Source: Phycisphaerales bacterium (GTDB lineage Bacteria > Planctomycetota > Phycisphaerae > Tepidisphaerales > Tepidisphaeraceae). From it: a DNA stretch of 5,284 bases. Below the pieces are notes generated by a model that was not told the origin of the DNA, searched no databases, and saw only the letters and a program-made list of their open reading frames with translations. Position numbers and translations under genes: made by a program. Shown in pieces: positions 1-4,242 of the stretch (its first letter is position 1; each line of letters opens with the position of its first letter). The stretch is taken from positions 4,550 through 9,833 of the forward strand of contig PMAK01000158.1 in NCBI GenBank assembly GCA_003153655.1, in the 5' to 3' direction.

Positions 1-1524
1 GTCGACGCGGTTATAGATCGCTGTAATGTCTGCATTGCTGTTTTCGTCGAATCCGCGAGGGATCAATCGGTAGAGCGCATCAATCACTACGGCCTTGTAT
101 TTGCCCTTTGGGATTCGTCGAAAGAACGGCCCAAGCGCCATCAAATCTTTGAGGTTGCCGCGTAGGGGCAGCACGTCGATCTTGCCCCTGAATTCGTCCG
201 TGAGAATCCCCCGCGCCCTTGCGACTTTCGCCAGGCGGTGCGCGAAGGTCTGCCGATGCAACTCCGCGTCGATGTACAAAACACAACCTTGGCTGACGAC
301 GAATCGGTCAAGCCACATCCGGCCGGTTGCGATGCACAAGGAAAGGTCAATCGCCGCGTGCGTTTTGTTGGCCTTGCTGGTGCTGACGTAATTCGCCGTT
401 TCGGTTTCACGCAATAGCTCGTCAATGACCGTGGGCTTTAGTTCTTTGAATGACTCGCAAAGTTCCCCGGCTGAAATTGTTTCGGGTATCGGTTCCGACT
501 CGGCGTCAACTTGCTGGTGCTGATTGGAATTGACACTGCTCAATCCCAACAATTCCGCAGCGGATTTGACGGCGGCGCTTACGTTGCCGCCATGATTGAA
601 GTAAGCCCACACGTCGAAAGAATCATGAACTCCGATCCCGCTCTTAACCCTGCCGTCACACAGCGGATCATTTGACGAAAAGTGACAGCTTTTCCCATCC
701 TTCACATGAACCGATGGACTCTTCCCGCCGGGCCGTTTGAAGCGGCCATCGGTTATTCGGGGGTATCCGTGCTGTTCTAAAATCGCTTCGATTGCGTGTG
801 CATCATTGAATGCGTCAATCACACTTGCTTGTCCGTTGCGCCGGGCGTGTTGGCGGCGGTGTTCGGCGCGGGCTTCAACTTCGATCCGCTCCAATTCCTG
901 CCGCGTGTGCGGCGCTTCGTCCAGATTGCGAGCCGCGTCCACCAGCGCATCGGCAAGAGATTGCTCCACCGCCGGAATGGCCGTCAGGCTTCCCACCAGC
1001 ATTTTGTAAATGTTTCCCGATGGATGCAGCGAAGGCGGTACAACCGCGTAACCGCCGCCGCCCCTTGTTTCGATGGCGATCGCCCGGCCCGCGTCCTCTC
1101 GCTCATCGGGCATCCACGCCAACTTGTCATTGCCCCCCGGACCGGTGCAGAGCATTAGCGCCTGAAAACCGCCGCCGCCAGTTTGTTGAATCGGGATTCC
1201 ATCGGCACGCGCGCCTACGCTCACGCGCCATGCTTCGTAGAATCTCGGCTCATCAAAGTCTAAAACCAGCAATCCGCCGGACACGTCGCCGCAGACAACC
1301 GCGAAAGCCTTACAGCCGCGCTCAAACCAGCTTCGTACCGTCGCTTCGTCGGCAATCTGGGATTGATATGGTTTCCACGTCGGCTTGCCATCCTCGCCGG
1401 TTGGCAGCAAGTGCATAGCCGGACGTTTTGTTCGATGGTCAATCGGAACGATAGAAATTCCGGCCTTGATGCACGCCAGGGCGGCGGCCACAATTTCGGC
1501 GTCGGAAGCAATGGCGGCGGTCAC
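1..1524 (-). CDS. Primase-polymerase / RepA-like helicase replication protein (3' end outside window)
   Basis: The minus strand is open without a stop for 508 codons from a GTG at 1524 to the window edge, so the C-terminus is missing. Residues ~10-200 match a bifunctional primase-polymerase (prim-pol, AEP) domain: acidic pair D89-F-D91, glycine loop T115-GGGG-F-Q121, third acidic E152 followed by RGGGGY and VVPPSLHPSG (161-170). Residues ~200-235 are a charged helical linker. Residues ~246-330 form a small middle domain (SFDVWAYF, AAELLG). From ~365 a RecA/RepA-like AAA ATPase begins: P-loop position STSKANKT (381-388), CVLYIDAELH (414-423), Walker B VVID (479-482). Such fusions prime and unwind DNA for plasmids, phages and integrative elements. 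GAGG lies 9 bases before the GTG, and the GTGA overlaps the upstream stop, so translational coupling is likely. Oddities: Q121 stands where many prim-pols have His, and N386 where a P-loop has Gly. Assignment to fold is firm; activity is inferred. Confidence 0.88.
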   Translation of the reverse strand, partial: MTAAIASDAEIVAAALACIKAGISIVPIDHRTKRPAMHLLPTGEDGKPTWKPYQSQIADEATVRSWFERGCKAFAVVCGDVSGGLLVLDFDEPRFYEAWRVSVGARADGIPIQQTGGGGFQALMLCTGPGGNDKLAWMPDEREDAGRAIAIETRGGGGYAVVPPSLHPSGNIYKMLVGSLTAIPAVEQSLADALVDAARNLDEAPHTRQELERIEVEARAEHRRQHARRNGQASVIDAFNDAHAIEAILEQHGYPRITDGRFKRPGGKSPSVHVKDGKSCHFSSNDPLCDGRVKSGIGVHDSFDVWAYFNHGGNVSAAVKSAAELLGLSSVNSNQHQQVDAESEPIPETISAGELCESFKELKPTVIDELLRETETANYVSTSKANKTHAAIDLSLCIATGRMWLDRFVVSQGCVLYIDAELHRQTFAHRLAKVARARGILTDEFRGKIDVLPLRGNLKDLMALGPFFRRIPKGKYKAVVIDALYRLIPRGFDENSNADITAIYNRVD

Positions 1525-1724
1525 GATGCCACCCCTCGCGCTTTGGCGAATCGTTTCAATTCGGCCACGCGGTACAAAACTTTTCCGGCTTCACTCGCTC
1601 GGAAAAACTTGATCCTGCCGGACACGCGCAGGCGTTGAAGCGTCTTGCCTGATACGCCCAGAAGTTTCCCGGCCTCGAATTCGGATACCGCGATGCGCGG
1701 GATTGTGGGGTTATTGACGGGCAT
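1521..1724 (-). CDS. Excisionase-like small helix-turn-helix protein
   Basis: This 67-aa protein has the layout of an Xis/MerR-type winged helix DNA-binding domain: a first helix and turn (SEFEAGKLLGVSGKTLQRL), then the wing (GRIKFFRASEAGKVLYRVAEL) and a short basic tail. Family members bind DNA as recombination directionality factors or as small repressors in mobile elements; which applies here cannot be told. I chose the ATG at 1724 over the in-frame ATG at 1742 because GGGGGAG (1728-1734) sits just upstream of it, while the upstream ATG has no ribosome-binding site. The start overlaps the end of the 55-aa gene by 14 bases, and the stop overlaps the GTG of the primase-helicase gene (GTGA), so the three genes are probably cotranscribed and coupled. 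Confidence 0.8.
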   Translation of the reverse strand: MPVNNPTIPRIAVSEFEAGKLLGVSGKTLQRLRVSGRIKFFRASEAGKVLYRVAELKRFAKARGVAS

Positions 1725-1878
1725 CGTCTCCCCCTTCGCCATCGGCCGACAAAGACATCGCCTTGCGAGCCTGCTGGCGCTCCCGCTTGGCTTTGGCTTC
1801 CGCCTCCCGAACGCGCTCGACGGCCTCGGCCAGTTCCTTGTACGCCCGTCGCTCCTGTTCTGTAATTTCGCGTGCCAT
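1711..1878 (-). CDS. Small charged helical (coiled-coil-like) protein of unknown function
   Basis: A 55-aa reading frame starts at the ATG at 1878 and ends at TAA 1711-1713. It begins MAREITEQERRAYKELAEAV and continues as an unbroken run rich in Glu, Arg, Lys, Ala and Gln up to about residue 40, which strongly predicts one amphipathic helix or a coiled coil. The end is acidic and glycine-rich (DGEGGDDARQ). I do not recognise a family. Support for it being real is the protein-like composition, compared with the Arg/Gly/Ser-rich antisense character of the competing frame, and its 14-base overlap with the excisionase-like gene. Against it, no clear ribosome-binding site precedes the ATG; the frame stays open further upstream, so the true start could be earlier. 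It could be a small accessory or regulatory partner of the replication genes. Confidence 0.6.
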   Translation of the reverse strand: MAREITEQERRAYKELAEAVERVREAEAKAKRERQQARKAMSLSADGEGGDDARQ

Positions 1879-1894
1879 ATAACATGGCGTGCGC

Positions 1895-2020
1895 CCGTAG
1901 GTATGCAGCGTGATGGTTAATGGGCGTAGCGGCGGTGTTTCGCCCCAATTTTCCGATGCGAAACGAACGGGCGAAAAATGTGGTTAGATACCTACGAAGA
2001 TACCTACTAAGTACCTACGG
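1895..2020. repeat. TACCTAC repeat cluster (three direct, one inverted)
   Basis: TACCTAC occurs at 1989-1995, 2001-2007 and 2012-2018, start-to-start spacing 12 and 11 bases, about one helical turn. An inverted copy (GTAGGTA) lies at 1897-1903, and the match to the outermost direct copy extends to 9 bases (CCGTAGGTA 1895-1903 against TACCTACGG 2012-2020). The cluster spans the end of the 240-aa gene and the gap before the 55-aa gene. Helically phased short repeats next to replication and DNA-binding genes suggest protein-binding sites, either iterons of an origin or operators. This is inference; only the repeats themselves are seen. Confidence 0.6.
1937..1976. repeat. Inverted repeats with two alternative hairpins
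   Basis: GTTTCGC (1937-1943) is perfectly inverted as GCGAAAC (1958-1964) around a 14-base AT-rich loop. The same left arm, read as TTTCGCCC (1938-1945), can instead pair with GGGCGAAA (1969-1976). The two pairings exclude each other. They lie between the TACCTAC copies in the 128-base gap between the 240-aa and 55-aa genes. They could be a structured leader of the downstream operon, part of a replication origin, or a weak terminator, although no T-run follows. Confidence 0.45.
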
Positions 2021-2729
2021 AAATGTCTGCCTGCCCCCGCCTATCAGGGCGAAGGCGCTTTGTCCTTCTCGCAGCCGGTGCATCCTTGGGGGCCAAGGCA
2101 GGGAGTTTACGATATGCCGCGTTCAAGTGCTGGTTAAACGTTGCGTGCGAGATGCCCATTTCCCTCGCGGCTAGCACGCGCCGTCCGTTGTTTTTGGCCA
2201 GCATATCTAGAGATTGCTTTTGAAGTTCAGTCAACGGCCGTTCGCCCGCCGTGCGCCGCCGCTTGCTCGTTCCCTTCACCTTTTGGGCCGTCGCGGTTCC
2301 CTCCATCGCCGCCAGCACCGTGCGCTGTAATCCAAACAGGTGCGTGAATTCGTCACCACGGGAGATTTCTTTAGTGGGCGGCGCTTTCGCTTTGATGCCT
2401 AACGTTTTAGCCAGGCCGCAGGCAAGAACAACCGTCTTGCGTGATCCGTCGTGCAGCTCGTTTAACCATTCCTCATCGGGGATACCCATCGGGAGACGTG
2501 CCAGCCTTTTTAATCGACCAAGCCGCAACAATTCCGTCTCTAACCAGTCGGCGAACATTTCCATGGATTCAACTTGATGCACCTTGGGCGGGAAGATCGC
2601 CCCCCAGCATTGCCGCTCATATTTTCGCTCCAGTTGTCGATACTCCGTAGCTTGCTCGGCTGTCTGCTGGGGGTTTAGGACCATTCGGCTATAGGCCGTT
2701 TTGGCTTTGTAGTAATCTGTGTGTGACAT
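2007..2729 (-). CDS. Element-encoded DNA-binding protein with C-terminal helix-turn-helix
   Basis: This 240-aa protein is not one I can name. Residues 1-75 are largely helical and charged (TAEQATEYRQLERKYERQ, then EMFADWLETELLRLGRLKRL). Residues ~76-147 form a second mixed segment. A basic linker (KVKGTSKRRR, 150-159) leads to a helix-turn-helix at ~166-209: LTELQKQSLDML, then RRVLAAREMGISHATFNQHL and AAYRKL, a pattern seen in sigma-70 region 4, LuxR/GerE and Fis-type domains. The tail is Arg/Lys-rich (RRTKRLRPDRR). The start is well supported: AAAGGTGA lies about six bases before the ATG at 2729. It is the first gene of the element after the integrase-like tail and precedes the replication genes, so a regulator or an origin-binding protein is plausible. 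Its last codons lie inside the TACCTAC repeat cluster, so it may bind sites overlapping its own 3' end. Function is inferred only from the HTH and the position. Confidence 0.8.
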   Translation of the reverse strand: MSHTDYYKAKTAYSRMVLNPQQTAEQATEYRQLERKYERQCWGAIFPPKVHQVESMEMFADWLETELLRLGRLKRLARLPMGIPDEEWLNELHDGSRKTVVLACGLAKTLGIKAKAPPTKEISRGDEFTHLFGLQRTVLAAMEGTATAQKVKGTSKRRRTAGERPLTELQKQSLDMLAKNNGRRVLAAREMGISHATFNQHLNAAYRKLPALAPKDAPAARRTKRLRPDRRGQADISVGT

Positions 2730-2731
2730 GA

Positions 2732-2779
2732 TTCACCTTTCTTCCGGGTAGGCCAGGCGGGCGGTAAGCGGAAGGTGAA
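2732..2779 (-). promoter_or_regulatory. Inverted repeat covering the ribosome-binding site of the 240-aa gene
   Basis: TTCACCTT (2732-2739) contains, on the minus strand, the Shine-Dalgarno AAGGTGA of the 240-aa gene. It is perfectly inverted as AAGGTGAA at 2772-2779. In the transcript the upstream UUCACCUU could pair with the Shine-Dalgarno over 8 bases, and a further CCG/CGG can stack beyond a four-base bulge. This geometry fits a translation-repressing leader. No test of folding energy was possible. Confidence 0.4.
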
Positions 2780-2791
2780 AACCACTCACAC

Positions 2792-2830
2792 GCCCGACCG
2801 GGCCTTCACGACGGGTAGCTACTCCCATCG
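2792..2830. repeat. Two hairpins in the leader of the 240-aa gene
   Basis: GCCCG-AC-CGGGC (2792-2803) is a tight GC palindrome. CGACGGG (2809-2815) pairs with CCCATCG (2824-2830) over seven positions, one of them G-U in the minus-strand RNA, around an 8-base loop that contains TAGCTA. Neither is followed by a T-run, so I do not call a terminator. They may be leader structure or binding or crossover sites near the element end. Confidence 0.4.
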
Positions 2831-2844
2831 CCCCGTGGTTTGAA

Positions 2845-2850
2845 ATTATA
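2845..2850 (-). promoter_or_regulatory. Possible -10 box (TATAAT) upstream of the 240-aa gene
   Basis: The minus strand reads GGTATAATTT, a perfect TATAAT, about 115 bases before the ATG at 2729 and overlapping the stop codon of the integrase-like tail. No convincing -35 is present at 16-18 bases (best candidate TTCTCG), so this is a weak promoter call resting on the -10 box and on its place at the start of the element gene set. Confidence 0.3.
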
Positions 2851-3061
2851 CCTTGCCTTCAACGATGGCGAGAATGCGGGCCTTGGCATCGGCTCTCAGA
2901 GTCGGCCAAGTGGACACCACGCGAGCAAGGTCCGCGTCGATTTCGGGTGTTTGTGCGTCTGATTCTGCGCCGCCCGATTCTGAAACACTCGTTTTTCCGG
3001 GCGTTTTTGAATTAGTTCCAATCCTTCCGCGCCCACTGGCTCTGCATGCAACAATCCGCAC
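2846..3061 (-). pseudogene. C-terminal tail of a planctomycete-type tyrosine recombinase, catalytic core absent
   Basis: The frame encodes 71 codons from a GTG at 3061. It has a low-complexity middle (KTPGKTSVSESGGAESDAQ) and a short helical end: DADLARVVSTWPTL followed by ARILAIVEG. From memory, planctomycete phage-type integrases carry a C-terminal extension of this form (a variable linker, often GGAES-like, then an acidic DPDL..VV..WPTL helix pair). None of the tyrosine recombinase catalytic residues (R-K-H-R-H-Y) is present, and no core precedes it: upstream in the same frame lie only ACA, a TGA and the GH39 fragment. I therefore read it as a remnant, or as the split-off end of an integrase gene, and not as a functional protein. 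Another frame reads VGAEGLEL, similar to the VGAEGLEP-type tails of integrases that end in tRNA genes, so a frameshift within it is possible. A free small protein is the alternative. Confidence 0.5.
3015..3037 (+). other. tRNA 3'-end-like sequence, candidate attachment-site remnant
   Basis: The plus strand reads GTTCCAATCC then TTCCGCGCCCACT. This resembles the end of a tRNA gene (T-loop TTCRAATCC, 3' T-stem, acceptor 3' strand such as GCGCCCA). The bases before it (GAATTA) do not complete the T-stem, and no anticodon or D arm lies upstream, so it is not a tRNA gene. Integrases that use the 3' end of a tRNA gene leave such pieces at element ends, and it falls inside the integrase-like tail. 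The match is short and could be chance. Confidence 0.25.
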
Positions 3062-3064
3062 TGT

Positions 3065-3283
3065 TCAGACTTGCTCGTCCACGAGCGTCCCCATGTCGTC
3101 CGACAACAGGTCGTGAAAACGAACATGGCGAAAGCCGAGTTCGGCGTGGCATTGCCGCAACTGCCGTTGCCAGTCTGCGCGCAGGGCCAGCGGTGCAAGC
3201 CCGCTGCCAACGGTATGCTCCCAGAAATGCGGAAGTGCTGCCGACTTGTCGGTTACGCAGCAGCGGAATTCGAGACTGTCCAT
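3065..3283 (-). pseudogene. N-terminal fragment of a GH39 (beta-xylosidase-type) glycoside hydrolase
   Basis: The 72 codons from the ATG at 3283 encode the typical start of GH39 enzymes: PHFWEHTVGSG (18-28), a helix with LRADWQRQLRQCHAELG (34-50), then VRFHDLLSDDMGTL (54-67), the first beta strand and loop of the TIM barrel. GH39 enzymes (beta-xylosidases, alpha-L-iduronidases) are around 500 aa, so nearly the whole catalytic domain, including both catalytic glutamates, is missing. Similarity stops near residue 68; DEQV and a TGA follow, and the next codons in the same frame belong to the integrase-like tail. An AGAGGA lies 11 bases before the ATG. The gene is 59 bases downstream of the SMP-30 gene and so was the third gene of a sugar-utilisation operon. 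It is a truncated remnant, most likely cut by the mobile element or a deletion at its edge. Confidence 0.78.
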
Positions 3284-3339
3284 CTGATTGTCATCCTCTC
3301 ATCGTGTTCGCATACTTAATTGTAGGAGCGAGGACAGTC
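3274..3339. repeat. 8-base inverted repeat across the SMP-30/GH39 gap
   Basis: GACTGTCC (3274-3281) is perfectly inverted as GGACAGTC (3332-3339), 50 bases apart. In the minus-strand transcript the right arm lies just after the SMP-30 stop, and the left arm takes in the G of the GH39 start codon and the next seven bases. It could mask that start, but with this loop length chance is not excluded. Confidence 0.25.
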
Positions 3340-3342
3340 GTT

Positions 3343-4242
3343 TCAGCCGTCGAATGACTTTACTGCTTGTCCCCGTACGCCAGGGTTGACCGCGAAGACG
3401 CTGCCGGACAGCGGCGCATTTTGAAGCTGTTGGGGCGTCATGGTTTCGCGGGCTGAAGTGGTGAATAGCGTATCAAGATCATCACCACCAAAAGTGCAGC
3501 CTACGGCCCTGGGCACAGGAAGCTGAATCTGACGTTCGATGCGCCCTCTGGGATCGTAGCGAACGACCCGGCCAATGCCGACCTGATTGCTCCAGATAAA
3601 CCCCTCCGCATCGACGCACAAACCATCTGGAAATGCACCGAGCTTGCGGTCAACCTCGGCGAACAGACGGCGGTTGGCGAGCGAGCCCGCCACGGAATCG
3701 AAGTCATAGGCGAAGATCGCGTACCGAAAACTTTCCGTGTAATACATGGTTCGGCCGTCGGGACTCCAGGCGGTGCCGTTGGAACAGATGACATCCGTCC
3801 ACATTCTCGTAACCTTTTGATCTGAATCGAAGCGATACAAACTACCCACTGGCTGATCCCAATGAGGGTCACCCATCGTGCCGGCCCAGAACCGTCCCTG
3901 CGGATCGACGCGGCCATCATTGAAACGATTGTTGGGCTTGTCGGCTTCGATCGTGGCGAGAATCTCTAGTTTGCTGGAATCGGGATCGAAGAACGCAAAC
4001 TGCTTACGAAGGGTCAGCAGCAATCCACCCTTTGCGCGAAAGGCGAGGCATGTCACTAAGTCGGGAAGGTTGAACGTTTCGTTGCAGCAGGTTTCGGGAT
4101 CAAATCGGTGAACCTTTTTCCCTTGGATATCAACCCAATAGAGCCGGCGCTCCGCCGGATGCCACAAGGGTGATTCACCGACGATGGCGTCCCATTTCAG
4201 GATGCACTGGACGTCGTCGCCTGAGATGGTCGCGACTGACAT
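3343..4242 (-). CDS. SMP-30/gluconolactonase-family sugar lactone hydrolase
   Basis: This 299-aa protein has the usual length and motifs of the SMP-30/gluconolactonase/LRE family, six-bladed beta-propellers that hydrolyse sugar lactones with a divalent metal. Visible in order: GESPLWHP with metal ligand E23; WVDIQGKKVHRFDP (36-49); NNRFNDGRVDPQGRFWAGTM (104-123) with substrate/metal residues R106, N108 and D109; CSNGTAWSPDGRTMYY (153-168) with metal ligand N155; FPDGLCVDAEG (204-214) with ligand D206. All four propeller metal-site motifs are intact, so it should be active. No signal peptide is seen, so it is cytoplasmic. The ATG at 4242 is chosen over an in-frame start at 4284 because GGGAG (4248-4252) lies five bases upstream. 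It overlaps the transporter gene by 46 bases and precedes the GH39 fragment. The substrate cannot be read off; a pentonolactone or aldonolactone is a guess from the GH39 neighbour. Confidence 0.92.
   Translation of the reverse strand: MSVATISGDDVQCILKWDAIVGESPLWHPAERRLYWVDIQGKKVHRFDPETCCNETFNLPDLVTCLAFRAKGGLLLTLRKQFAFFDPDSSKLEILATIEADKPNNRFNDGRVDPQGRFWAGTMGDPHWDQPVGSLYRFDSDQKVTRMWTDVICSNGTAWSPDGRTMYYTESFRYAIFAYDFDSVAGSLANRRLFAEVDRKLGAFPDGLCVDAEGFIWSNQVGIGRVVRYDPRGRIERQIQLPVPRAVGCTFGGDDLDTLFTTSARETMTPQQLQNAPLSGSVFAVNPGVRGQAVKSFDG

Noticed and set aside
1..6. SalI site GTCGAC at the first base
   Set aside because: It may only reflect how the window begins; it sits in an open coding frame and has no biological meaning by itself.
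1051..1179. Two copies of ACCGCCGCCGCC (1051-1062 and 1168-1179)
   Set aside because: They encode the two Gly-Gly-Gly-Gly loops of the primase domain, so codon use explains them.
810..1418. 202-codon plus-strand frame
   Set aside because: It is antisense to the primase-polymerase domain, Arg/Pro/Ala-rich, with no recognisable motif or ribosome-binding site.
1556..1948. 130-codon minus-strand frame
   Set aside because: Its product is Arg/Gly/Ser/Ala-rich without domain character and overlaps two frames with protein-like composition (55-aa helical and 67-aa HTH), so it is a shadow.
3000..3045. A complete tRNA gene around the tRNA-3'-like sequence
   Set aside because: There is no matching 5' T-stem, anticodon arm, D arm or 5' acceptor strand upstream on the plus strand.
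2896..3210. 104-codon minus-strand frame containing VGAEGLEL
   Set aside because: It crosses the GH39 fragment out of frame. Only the short tRNA-antisense-like part is of interest, and that is reported with the integrase-like tail.
3501..3920. 139-codon minus-strand frame inside the SMP-30 gene
   Set aside because: It is a shadow of the lactonase reading frame, which carries the complete family motif set.
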